From assembly GCF_001712755.1 (NCBI RefSeq), contig NZ_MDKC01000033.1:242761-306760 (forward strand): a stretch of DNA of 64,000 bases, read 5' to 3'. The notes beneath the pieces were generated by a model, which had not been told where the DNA came from, did no database searches, and saw nothing but the letters and a program-made list of their open reading frames with translations. The position numbers and the translations under genes were made by a program. This document shows positions 56,400 to 64,000 of the stretch, in pieces (position 1 is the first letter of the stretch; every line of letters begins with the position of its first letter). This DNA is from Gottfriedia luciferensis. GTDB lineage: Bacteria; Bacillota; Bacilli; Bacillales; Bacillaceae_G.

Positions 56400-57412
56400 T
56401 GAATCAACGCTCCTTGGACTGAACCTTTTTGAAGCACTACTGGCTCACTTAAGCTTCCTTTTATTTCAACACCATCTTCTATTCGAACATCTTTATCTAA
56501 TATAACGCCATCTAATATACAATTATCTCCAATGTTTGATTTTTGCATAACAACACAATTTCGAATAATTGTATTTTTTCCAATTTTCACAGCTCTTGAA
56601 ATAATACTATTTTCAACCGTTCCCTCAATTTCACATCCATTAGCTACAATTGAATTTTTGACAATTGCTTCTTTTGAATATTTTGTTGGTGGCTCATCTT
56701 TAACCTTAGTAAAGACAGGATAAGATTTTAAGAATAATTGATTCCATATCTCAGGATTTAATAATTTCATACTTTGCTCGAAATAATCCTCAATTGTTTG
56801 AATGATTGAAACTTGTTGAGGTATTTCATACGCACTTAGTTCAACCTCATTATTTTGATCGCGTACAACGTCCATAATTGTTTCATAGCCTTTTTCGTGG
56901 AAGTTTTCAAAAAGCTTTAACAATAACTCTTTTTCGAGGATATAGATATTTAAAGATTTACTGAACTGCTTTAACTCAGTAATTTGTGCATCTGTTTCGA
57001 TATGTCTCTTTAAAACTGGTCTAAAATCCACTGAGCAAATCGTATAAGTATTTGCTACTACTACATACTTTTGAGTAGAACGTTGTAAAAATTGAATATG
57101 CTTTTCGATAAAATCGAATGTACCAAAAGCTCCATCAGTTGGTTCTGGCGTAAAAATAAATAGTCCATCCTTTTTACGATTTAAGTCCCAATGTTTACCG
57201 GAGCCTAAGTGATCAATAATTGATCGATAAGGTTGATCAGGAAATACAGCGACACTCGTAATACCAGAGTTCACCATATTACTTAACATAAAATCGATTA
57301 AACGATATCGACCTGCATAAGGAAGTGTTGCTAATGGTCGATGCTGTGTTAACGGCTTTAAAGATTCAAAATGTGTTGACGCCTCAATTATTCCTAGCAT
57401 AGTATGTTTCAT
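56393..57412 (-). CDS. glgD: ADP-glucose pyrophosphorylase regulatory subunit
   Basis: 339 residues from the ATG at 57412. It resembles GlgC but lacks the GGxGxRL-type catalytic loop (here [20 protein letters not shown], no Lys-Gly-Ser loop), which marks the GlgD regulatory type. The C-terminal part has hexapeptide repeats. In Bacillus GlgD raises the activity of the GlgC partner. GAGGG precedes the start. Confidence 0.93.
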   Translation of the reverse strand: MKHTMLGIIEASTHFESLKPLTQHRPLATLPYAGRYRLIDFMLSNMVNSGITSVAVFPDQPYRSIIDHLGSGKHWDLNRKKDGLFIFTPEPTDGAFGTFDFIEKHIQFLQRSTQKYVVVANTYTICSVDFRPVLKRHIETDAQITELKQFSKSLNIYILEKELLLKLFENFHEKGYETIMDVVRDQNNEVELSAYEIPQQVSIIQTIEDYFEQSMKLLNPEIWNQLFLKSYPVFTKVKDEPPTKYSKEAIVKNSIVANGCEIEGTVENSIISRAVKIGKNTIIRNCVVMQKSNIGDNCILDGVILDKDVRIEDGVEIKGSLSEPVVLQKGSVQGALIQW

Positions 57413-57460
57413 CAAATAACCCTCTCAATCTATTTTTCTATTTGAGGAATGAGCCACCTC

Positions 57461-58588
57461 TTATTCTTCGCTTGTAACTAGAATTACCTCTTCATAATCT
57501 TTCTCAGGACCTAAAAGGCTTCCATCAGGAATCACCATTCCAGGAGCTACTACAGCACTTTCAATTCGTACATCTTTTCCAATAACGCAACCTGGCATAA
57601 CGACAGAATCTTTTATCATACTGCCTTCTCCTATTGTTACACCTTGGAATAAGACAGAATGTGATATAAAACCTTCAACAACACACCCCTCATTAATTAG
57701 AGAGTCTTCAACGATTGCTGTAGGTGCAATGTATTGTGGTGGTTGATTTGGATTAACTGAATATATGCGCCAATCACGGTCATAAATATTTAGTTCGCTA
57801 TCTTCATTTAACAAATCCATATTTGCTTCCCATAAGCTTTTTACTGTACCAACATCTTTCCAATAACCTTTGAAAGGATAAGCAACTACTTTTTTCTTTT
57901 CTTCTAATAAAAGCGGAATAACGTCTTTACCAAAGTCATTACTTGATTCTGGATTACGATCATCCATCTCTAAAAACTCTTTTAAAACATTCCATTTAAA
58001 AATATAAATTCCCATTGATGCTAAATTACTCTTTGGATATTGAGGTTTTTCTTCAAATTCAATAATATCCATTTCATCATTTGTATTCATAATTCCGAAA
58101 CGGCTAGCTTCATCAATCGGAACTTCGATAACTGAAATCGATACATCTGCCTCTTTTTCAATGTGATAGTCTAGCATTTTACTATAGTCCATCTTATAAA
58201 TATGATCACCTGAAAGAATCAAAACATATTCAGGCTGATATTGCTTTATATAATTTAAATTTTGATAAATTGCACTTGCAGTACCTGTATACCATTTAAC
58301 TCCAGATGCTTCTGAATATGGTGGCAAAACAGTTACCCCACCATTTAAGCGATCTAAATCCCATGCACTTCCTATACCAATATATGAGTTTAGTACAAGT
58401 GGTTGATATTGAGTTAACACCCCAACAGTATCAATACCTGAATTTGTGCAATTACTTAAAGTAAAATCTATTATTCGATATTTACCTCCAAAAGCTACGG
58501 CTGGTTTTGCTAGTTCTTTTGTTAAAGAACTCAATCTACTCCCTTTTCCCCCTGCTAGTAACATTGCTACGCATTTTTTCTGAACCAT
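57461..58588 (-). CDS. glgC: Glucose-1-phosphate adenylyltransferase
   Basis: 375 residues. [39 protein letters not shown] near the N terminus is the nucleotide site, [13 protein letters not shown] carries the metal Asp, and the glucose-phosphate-binding FEEKPQ and the C-terminal left-handed helix follow. It makes ADP-glucose, the committed step. The gene overlaps the end of glgB by 53 bases. Confidence 0.97.
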   Translation of the reverse strand: MVQKKCVAMLLAGGKGSRLSSLTKELAKPAVAFGGKYRIIDFTLSNCTNSGIDTVGVLTQYQPLVLNSYIGIGSAWDLDRLNGGVTVLPPYSEASGVKWYTGTASAIYQNLNYIKQYQPEYVLILSGDHIYKMDYSKMLDYHIEKEADVSISVIEVPIDEASRFGIMNTNDEMDIIEFEEKPQYPKSNLASMGIYIFKWNVLKEFLEMDDRNPESSNDFGKDVIPLLLEEKKKVVAYPFKGYWKDVGTVKSLWEANMDLLNEDSELNIYDRDWRIYSVNPNQPPQYIAPTAIVEDSLINEGCVVEGFISHSVLFQGVTIGEGSMIKDSVVMPGCVIGKDVRIESAVVAPGMVIPDGSLLGPEKDYEEVILVTSEE

Positions 58589-60473
58589 TGCTGCTAATCC
58601 CCTTTCGCATTTTGACTGGACGAATGATTGTAAAACTAAAGGCAGGTAATGCTATTTCAATACTGTATGGTAAACCATGAAATGGTATTTCTTCTGATTC
58701 AATGGCAGAACGATTTATTTTACTATCGCCACCAAATTGTACATAGTCACTTGAGAGCAATTCTTTATATCGATGCTTTGCAGGTACTCCAATTCGATAT
58801 GTGTCATAAGAAATCTCTCTAAAATTACAGATTACGATGACATAATCCTCTTTGTTTTTTCCTTTACGGATAAATGAAAATACACTCTGATCTGCATTAT
58901 TTGCATCAATCCATGAAAATCCATCCCAATGATTATCAACTTCATAAAGTGATTTATTTTTTTTATAAATCGATAATAATTCTTTAAAATATTTGTTCAT
59001 CTTGGAATGATATTCATAATCTTTTATCATCCAATCAACTTGCTCTAAATCCTTCCACTCATCAAATTGCCCAAATTCACTACCCATAAATAAAAGCTTT
59101 TTACCTGGATGAGATAAATAATAGCCAAATAGTACCCTTAATTGAGCAAACTTTTCCTCATATGTACCTGGCATTTTATTTAACAAAGATTTCTTACCAT
59201 GTACTACTTCATCATGTGAAAAAGGTAAAACAAAATTTTCTGAGAAGGCATATAAAAACGAGAAAGTCATCTTATTATGATGATGCTTTCTTTGTGTTGG
59301 GTGAGTCTCCATATAAGTCAAAACATCATTCATCCAACCCATATTCCACTTAAAATTAAAACCTAATCCACCTTCGTATGTAGGTGCAGTAACTAATGGC
59401 CAATCAGTAGAATCTTCAGCTATCATTAATACTTGTGGATCATGTTCAAATACCGCTTCATTTAATTTACTTAAAAACTGAGTTGCAAAAGGATTCTCTT
59501 CATTTCTATTTTTCCAATATAAAATATTTGCAACAGCGTCTACTCGGAAACCATCAATATGAAAATATTCCATCCAATATAGAGCGTTTGAAATAAGAAA
59601 TGATTTTACCTCTGGTTTTGATAAATCAAAATTCGCTGTACCCCATACTTCATTTTCTCTGGCATCATAACCTTCATATTCATATGTCGGTTCACCATCA
59701 AACATGTATAATCCATGAGAATCCTTACAAAAATGACCAGGCACCCAATCCATAATGACTCCTAATCCGTTTTGGTGGCATTCGTCAATAAAGCTCATTA
59801 GCTCATGAGGATTTCCATATCGACTAGTAGATGAAAAATATCCTACTCCTTGATACCCCCAAGAACGATCATATGGATGTTCAACTAATGGTAATATTTC
59901 GATATGTGTAAAACCATGATCTTTTACATATGGAATTAGTTCTGTCGCTAGTTCTGCATAAGTGTAAAAATCACCGTTTTCCTTCTTTTTCCAAGAACCT
60001 AAATGTACCTCATAAATTAAAACTGGTTCTTCATAAACTGACTTTTTAAATTTTTGCTTACGATATTTTGCATCTTTCCATTTATAGCCCGAAAGATCAT
60101 AAACGATCGAAGCTGTGCTTGGTCTTAGCTCACTAAAGAAAGCAAAAGGATCACTTTTTAATAAAACTTCACCACGCTTGGTTGAAATTTCATATTTGTA
60201 TATCGTCCCATGACCAATATTGGGGATAGATATCGTCCAAATCCCTTGATCGTTCAACTTTTCCATTTTATGTTCAGAACCATTCCACTTATTAAAGTCC
60301 CCAACAACTGAGACAGCTTTCGCATGTGGAGCCCACACTGTAAAAGTAGTTCCCACTTTATTCCCATTTTTTACAACATGTGCCCCAAAGCATTCATGGC
60401 TATGGAATAAACTTCCCTCATGGAATAAATGCACATCAAACTCAGTTGGCCGTGTCAAAAGCAACATCCTCAC
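58536..60473 (-). CDS. glgB: 1,4-Alpha-glucan branching enzyme
   Basis: 645 residues, GH13 with an N-terminal CBM48 ([20 protein letters not shown]). Catalytic motifs are [20 protein letters not shown] (nucleophile Asp), MIAEDST (acid Glu) and FSHDEVVHG (stabiliser). It adds alpha-1,6 branches to glycogen. First gene of the operon. The 3' end extends past the glgC start. Ribosome binding site GAGGTGAGG precedes the ATG. Confidence 0.97.
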   Translation of the reverse strand: MRMLLLTRPTEFDVHLFHEGSLFHSHECFGAHVVKNGNKVGTTFTVWAPHAKAVSVVGDFNKWNGSEHKMEKLNDQGIWTISIPNIGHGTIYKYEISTKRGEVLLKSDPFAFFSELRPSTASIVYDLSGYKWKDAKYRKQKFKKSVYEEPVLIYEVHLGSWKKKENGDFYTYAELATELIPYVKDHGFTHIEILPLVEHPYDRSWGYQGVGYFSSTSRYGNPHELMSFIDECHQNGLGVIMDWVPGHFCKDSHGLYMFDGEPTYEYEGYDARENEVWGTANFDLSKPEVKSFLISNALYWMEYFHIDGFRVDAVANILYWKNRNEENPFATQFLSKLNEAVFEHDPQVLMIAEDSTDWPLVTAPTYEGGLGFNFKWNMGWMNDVLTYMETHPTQRKHHHNKMTFSFLYAFSENFVLPFSHDEVVHGKKSLLNKMPGTYEEKFAQLRVLFGYYLSHPGKKLLFMGSEFGQFDEWKDLEQVDWMIKDYEYHSKMNKYFKELLSIYKKNKSLYEVDNHWDGFSWIDANNADQSVFSFIRKGKNKEDYVIVICNFREISYDTYRIGVPAKHRYKELLSSDYVQFGGDSKINRSAIESEEIPFHGLPYSIEIALPAFSFTIIRPVKMRKGISSNGSEKMRSNVTSRGKRE

Positions 60474-60613
60474 CTCATTACAATCTCTTAAATTCTTCTA
60501 TCTCTTAATATTCTACAAATATATATATTCACCTTGTTTTTATGCAAAAAAAATTCAAAAACTTTTTCCAGAAAATGAATAACCATTCATGAAACCGTTG
60601 TCATTATTGCGTT

Positions 60614-60658
60614 TGTCGTAAAAATGTCGAATTTGTCGAACGAATATCACCGTATAAT
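60614..60658 (+). promoter_or_regulatory. Cluster of Spo0A-like boxes upstream of the glg operon
   Basis: TGTCGTA (60614-60620), TGTCGAA (60625-60631) and TGTCGAA (60634-60640) fit the 0A-box consensus TGTCGAA and are spaced near 10 bp. A TATAAT at 60653-60658 lies 13 bases after the last box on the plus strand. A further TGTCGAA lies at 60783-60789. Which transcript they control is unclear: the glg promoter (minus) or a plus-strand RNA. Confidence 0.5.
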
Positions 60659-60929
60659 TATACAACGCATTTACAAAACCCCTTGTCTTAATTTGTAATT
60701 TTTTGATTTATCATAAAATTTCATACATAATTTACACTTTTATTACATATAAACTTTATATTAAAAAAGAATTGTAGAAAAATGTCGAACTAAAGGGGAG
60801 AATTTTTTTTTGAAAAATTTTTAGAAACGACTATCAAATTACAGATGCAAAAGTAAAAATAAACTTAAAAACGAATCTACTCTTTATGCGGTAATAAATT
60901 GTGGCATTAAATATTAACTTACTTACGTT

Positions 60930-61074
60930 TTAGGAAATTCAACAAAAATTATTGAAATACATGTAGAAAAGGATCACTTCAAAGTTACTAAGGTTTGTGT
61001 CAATATCATAATTTCCCTAGTTGTGCTACCCTCTTTGGTTGGACTTATTTTTAGCTCACTAAAATAACAATCGT
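60930..61074 (+). pseudogene. Coding-like remnant of a membrane protein
   Basis: A frame without any start codon reads LGNSTKIIEIHVEKDHFK and then a hydrophobic segment ISLVVLPSLVGLIF ending at TAA 61074. It has protein-like composition, is followed by a terminator at 61083, and no ribosome binding site precedes it. Probably the 3' end of a lost gene; could also be part of an RNA. Confidence 0.3.
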
Positions 61075-61082
61075 AATATAGT

Positions 61083-61117
61083 AAAAAGGATCTTCGTTAT
61101 TACGAAAATCCTTTTTT
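61083..61117. terminator. Terminator near the DMT transporter gene
   Basis: AAAAGGAT-TTCGT pairs with ACGAA-ATCCTTTT. It may serve both strands. Confidence 0.75.
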
Positions 61118-61138
61118 GTCTTAGTATTTAAAAGCTTA

Positions 61139-62038
61139 TTAGACTTGCATTCGCTTATTTGATGTGATTACTCGTAAACGAATATCCGAAATCAGGAATA
61201 CACCACATAAGATGACAAGAAAACCGAACAACATCCCTAATGTAATATGTTCTTTCAAAATAAGAACTCCCCAGATTATTCCAAACACAGGAATTAGAAA
61301 AGTAACACTTAATGTTTTGGTAGGTCCAACACTTTCGATAAGATAAAAGTACAATAAATAGGCTATAGCAGTACAAAATAATGCTAATCCTAGAACTGCC
61401 AATATAGCAACTCCTGAAACTTTTTCTGTAGATGCAGTGAAATTTAGAAATGTAAAAGGTAAAAGTATAATTGCAGCACCAATTTGTTGACCAGCTGCAA
61501 GTGAAAGTGGTGGTACCCTATCAAAAGCTTTCTTAGCATACACACCTGCAATCCCATATGAAATAGTCGACAAAACTGCTAGTCCAATTGCTATTTTAAC
61601 ATCATAAGTAAACGGTATCGAACTCCAACCTACTAACAAGATCACTCCTATTAAACCCACTATTATTCCAATCAACTTACGAATACTCAACTTTTCTTTC
61701 GTCCATACAAAAACAACCAGCGCTGTAAATAATGGCGTCAAAGAGTTTAGAATTGATGACATTGAAGCTGGCAAATGTAATGCTGATGTAGCAATTAATG
61801 TAAATGGTATTGCCGCATTTAATGCCCCTATTATTAAATATTGTCTCCATCTCTTTTTAAAGTGTAATGACTTTTTAGTAATAACCAAATATAGTACCAG
61901 TGCAAACGCAGCAATTATAACTCTTCCCTGTATTGTTAAAATTGGTCCAAAAACAGGTGAAGCTATCCTAATAAATAAAAATGAAGCTCCCCATAATGCA
62001 GCTAGGCTCAATAAAGCTATTCCATCTTTTAACTTCAT
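61139..62038 (-). CDS. EamA/DMT-family transporter
   Basis: 299 residues with ten predicted membrane helices in two EamA repeats (about 8-135 and 150-285). SLAALWGASFLFIRIASPVFGP and ALFCTAIAYLLYFYLIESVGPTKT are typical of this drug/metabolite transporter group. The substrate is unknown. Its start overlaps adaA by 4 bases, so it is coexpressed with an alkylation-responsive regulator. Confidence 0.88.
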   Translation of the reverse strand: MKLKDGIALLSLAALWGASFLFIRIASPVFGPILTIQGRVIIAAFALVLYLVITKKSLHFKKRWRQYLIIGALNAAIPFTLIATSALHLPASMSSILNSLTPLFTALVVFVWTKEKLSIRKLIGIIVGLIGVILLVGWSSIPFTYDVKIAIGLAVLSTISYGIAGVYAKKAFDRVPPLSLAAGQQIGAAIILLPFTFLNFTASTEKVSGVAILAVLGLALFCTAIAYLLYFYLIESVGPTKTLSVTFLIPVFGIIWGVLILKEHITLGMLFGFLVILCGVFLISDIRLRVITSNKRMQV

Positions 62039-62589
62039 TTATTTAACCCCTTTCTGAATGTAGTTGGAGTGTAATTAAAATGATGACGAAACATGCTTGA
62101 AAAATGTGCCGAGCCTTTATAACCAAGATTATGCGCTATTTCAGTTATGGTTTTCTCAGTATCTCGTAATAATCTCAAAGCTTCTATCATTCTTAACCTA
62201 GTTGCGTATTCTAACGGCGATAAACCTGTGGATTTTTTAAATAATCTTTGCAAATGAAACTTACTTACTCCAACTTCAATTGCTAACCGATCCAATGTTA
62301 AGCTATTTCGATATTCTTTTTCAATAAAATGTTTGGCAGATAAAATAATATCCTCCTCATTTGAGTGAAGTAAATCAGGACGACATCTTTTACATGGACG
62401 GTACCCATCTTTAATTGCCAAAGAAAATGACGGATAATATGACACATTTTCTTTTAAAGGGGTTCTTGACTTACACGAAGGTTTACAACAGATTCCAGTG
62501 GACTTAACTGCATAAATAAACATTCCATCATACTTTTCATCGCATGATTCAACTGCATCCCACATGACCTGATTATTTAATCCGTTCAT
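62035..62589 (-). CDS. adaA: AdaA-like methylphosphotriester-DNA methyltransferase / AraC-type activator
   Basis: 184 residues. Residues 1-75 form the Ada zinc domain with Cys35, Cys39, Cys66 and Cys69 (GICCKPSCKSRTP, RPCKRCRPD); Cys35 matches the methyl-accepting Cys38 of E. coli Ada. Residues 85-180 are an AraC-type helix-turn-helix (RLAIEVGVSKFHLQRLFKKSTG, IAHNLGYKGSAHFSSMFRHHF). It takes methyl groups from DNA phosphotriesters and activates repair genes. Its usual partner adaB is absent here; the next gene is a transporter. GAGGTGAT precedes the ATG. Confidence 0.9.
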   Translation of the reverse strand: MNGLNNQVMWDAVESCDEKYDGMFIYAVKSTGICCKPSCKSRTPLKENVSYYPSFSLAIKDGYRPCKRCRPDLLHSNEEDIILSAKHFIEKEYRNSLTLDRLAIEVGVSKFHLQRLFKKSTGLSPLEYATRLRMIEALRLLRDTEKTITEIAHNLGYKGSAHFSSMFRHHFNYTPTTFRKGLNK

Positions 62590-62988
62590 TTAATCACCTC
62601 ATCTTTAGCTATTCACATTTTAACACTAAGATATTGCGCTTGCTTTCAATTTCTTGCTTTCTAATTTCTATGGAAGAAGGATAATAGTAGTTAATAGACC
62701 ATCTGATGATGTTTGGATTTAAAATGAGTGAAAAGAATATTAGTATTGAAAAATAAGGATATGTGGCCCGAATGAAGATTAACGGAAAAGAGGAATAGTG
62801 AAACCATGGAGAGCTATGACTACAATATGCTGTTTCTATTACTTTATTTGTAAAAGTGACAGCAAACATATTGCATCTATGAGAGATAATTCCTTGTACA
62901 TTTTAAAATGAAAGAAGAACACTTTAATATAATGAAGAAAGCTATACTCAATTAAAGATTTTTCAATAAAGTCCTAAAAAAGACAAAT
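62590..62988. other. Intergenic stretch without a supportable gene
   Basis: About 400 A+T-rich bases upstream of adaA. A minus-strand frame at 62609-62869 has no ribosome binding site and a hydrophobic, non-coding-like product. I see no convincing promoter or structure. Confidence 0.5.
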
Positions 62989-63030
62989 AAAAAACTCAGT
63001 TACCTGTGTTATCACAAATAACTGAGCTTT
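62989..63030 (-). terminator. tRNA operon terminator
   Basis: CTCAGTTA pairs with TAACTGAG, followed by TTTTTTATTTG on the minus strand, right after tRNA-Glu. Confidence 0.85.
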
Positions 63031-63035
63031 AGATA

Positions 63036-63107
63036 TGACCCGTACGGGACTCGAACCCGTGTTACCGCCGTGAAAGGGCGGTGTCTTAACCGCTTGACCA
63101 ACGGGCC
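63036..63107 (-). tRNA. tRNA-Glu (UUC)
   Basis: 72 bases; anticodon loop CTTTCAC, acceptor GGCCCGT/ACGGGTC. The 3' CCA is not encoded. Confidence 0.96.
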
Positions 63108-63118
63108 AAAAAAAAATA

Positions 63119-63209
63119 TGGCAGAGAAGAAGGGATTCGAACCCTCGCACCGGTTACCCGATCTACACCCTTAGCAGGGGCGCCCCTTGAGCCACTTGGG
63201 TACTTCTCT
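63119..63209 (-). tRNA. tRNA-Ser (GCU)
   Basis: 91 bases with CCA; long variable arm of class II type; anticodon loop CTGCTAA; acceptor AGAGAAG/CTTCTCT. Confidence 0.95.
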
Positions 63210-63215
63210 ATCATA

Positions 63216-63290
63216 TGGCTCCGCAGGTAGGGTTCGAACCTACGACCACTCGGTTAACAGCCGAGTGCTCTACCACTGAGCTACTGCGGA
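63216..63290 (-). tRNA. tRNA-Asn (GUU)
   Basis: Anticodon loop CTGTTAA; acceptor TCCGCAG/CTGCGGA; CCA encoded. Confidence 0.96.
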
Positions 63291-63311
63291 AAAACTAATT
63301 ATAAAAATTAA

Positions 63312-63388
<77 letters not shown>

Positions 63389-63404
63389 ATTAAATTTTAT
63401 AAAA

Positions 63405-63475
63405 AGCGGGTGATGGGAATCGAACCCACGACCGAAGCTTGGAAGGCTTCTATTTTACCATTAAACTACACCCGC
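63405..63475 (-). tRNA. tRNA-Gly (UCC)
   Basis: 71 bases; anticodon loop CTTCCAA; acceptor GCGGGTG/CACCCGC; CCA not encoded. Confidence 0.95.
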
Positions 63476-63481
63476 AAAATA

Positions 63482-63558
63482 TGGGGCGACCGATGGGAAT
63501 CGAACCCACGAGTGTCGGAACCACAATCCGATGCGTTAACCACTTCGCCACGACCGCC
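63482..63558 (-). tRNA. tRNA-His (GUG)
   Basis: Anticodon loop TTGTGGT; extra 5' G opposite C73 as required for tRNA-His; CCA encoded. Confidence 0.95.
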
Positions 63559-63566
63559 ATAAAGAG

Positions 63567-63639
<73 letters not shown>

Positions 63640-63805
63640 ATTTTATTATCTATATCACTTTGTTTTTATTACTTATATAATTTGCACCACTCAAGCTTAA
63701 GTATTGGTATCTTAATCTTCATAAAGTCGTCCTTGTCTCATATAGAAAATTCAAGGTGTTTTTCGACAAGTACGCTGATGTTTCGATACGAAGCTTATTC
63801 ATTCG

Positions 63806-63831
63806 TGCTCTACCAATTGAGCTAAGTCGGC
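63806..63831 (-). pseudogene. Partial tRNA-Thr, 5' half only
   Basis: 26 bases identical to the 5' acceptor strand and D arm of the intact tRNA-Thr (63614-63639), then unrelated sequence. It cannot fold as a tRNA. Copies are 192 bp apart in direct orientation. Confidence 0.85.
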
Positions 63832-63865
63832 TTATTAAAATGTTAGTTAATTTATTTATTTAAGA

Positions 63866-63941
<76 letters not shown>

Positions 63942-63949
63942 ATCTTAAA

Positions 63950-64000
63950 TGGCGGTCCCGACCGGGATCGAACCGGCGATCTCCTGCGTGACAGGCAGGC
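63950..64000 (-). tRNA. tRNA-Asp (GUC), 5' part beyond the window
   Basis: The 3' half is visible: anticodon loop CTGTCAC, T arm and acceptor CGGGACC with encoded CCA. The operon continues to the right. Confidence 0.9.

Noticed and set aside
62609..62869. Minus-strand 86-codon frame
   Set aside because: No ribosome binding site, hydrophobic low-complexity product, no family.

Overview
The window comes from a low-GC, Gram-positive, spore-forming Bacillaceae chromosome. Evidence: A+T-rich DNA, AGGAGG-type ribosome binding sites, T-box, S-box and purine riboswitches, Spo0A-like boxes, the YteA, YtzC and YtpB families, and gene order close to the Bacillus subtilis yt* region (ytgP-ytfP, leuS, ytzC-ytqA-ytqB, ytpB, ytoA, metK/pckA, ytlACD, ytkD, yidD, men, glg). 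I do not assign a species.

Layout: 1-8.1 kb holds a truncated flippase-like gene, ytfP, a DUF2553 gene, a rhodanese, leuS with its leucine T-box and an MFS exporter. 8.2-16 kb holds ytzC, ytqAB, a secreted His-rich protein, a transposase-less element with terminal inverted repeats and an 8-bp target duplication (11211-12254), a cation/proton antiporter, ytpB and ytoA. 16-21.5 kb holds a PAP2 phosphatase, a glycosyltransferase and a polyamine operon (speD plus a speA-speE fusion in one reading frame). 21.7-29.8 kb holds OsmC and pirin genes behind MhqR-like boxes, fosB, a DinB protein, an MtaD-type deaminase behind an adenine-type riboswitch, a MarR regulator divergent from a glycosidase-like gene, and a frameshifted quinone oxidoreductase. 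29.9-39.9 kb holds metK with an S-box, pckA, an AhpD-like gene with an Rrf2 regulator, the ytlACD ABC transporter, a repeat-rich 0.8-kb intergenic region, ytkD, ytzI-like and yidD. 39.9-48.6 kb holds menaquinone synthesis (menC, menE, menB, menH, menD, menF, and menA divergent). 48.7-52.5 kb holds yteA, tspO, a cold-shock gene, an AIM24 gene and a lipase. 52.5-60.5 kb holds the glycogen operon glgBCDAP. 61-62.6 kb holds a DMT transporter and adaA. The right edge is a tRNA operon on the minus strand (Asp-Phe-Thr-His-Gly-Ile-Asn-Ser-Glu) with a duplicated tRNA-Thr 5' half.

Functional links: MetK makes SAM, SpeD decarboxylates it, and SpeE transfers its aminopropyl group and releases methylthioadenosine. 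The MtaD-type deaminase could consume that by-product, and its leader carries an adenine-sensing riboswitch. The men genes give the full chorismate-to-demethylmenaquinone route except the DHNA-CoA thioesterase and UbiE. The glg genes give complete glycogen synthesis plus phosphorolysis.

The most notable observations are the cassette-like element at 11.2-12.3 kb, the speA-speE fusion that keeps an internal ribosome binding site, duplicated terminator stems around intergenic inserts at 21.5, 38.0-38.8 and 51.5 kb, the 52-bp tandem array at 38.4 kb, and the ytoA leader hairpin that may bring a distant Shine-Dalgarno to the start codon.
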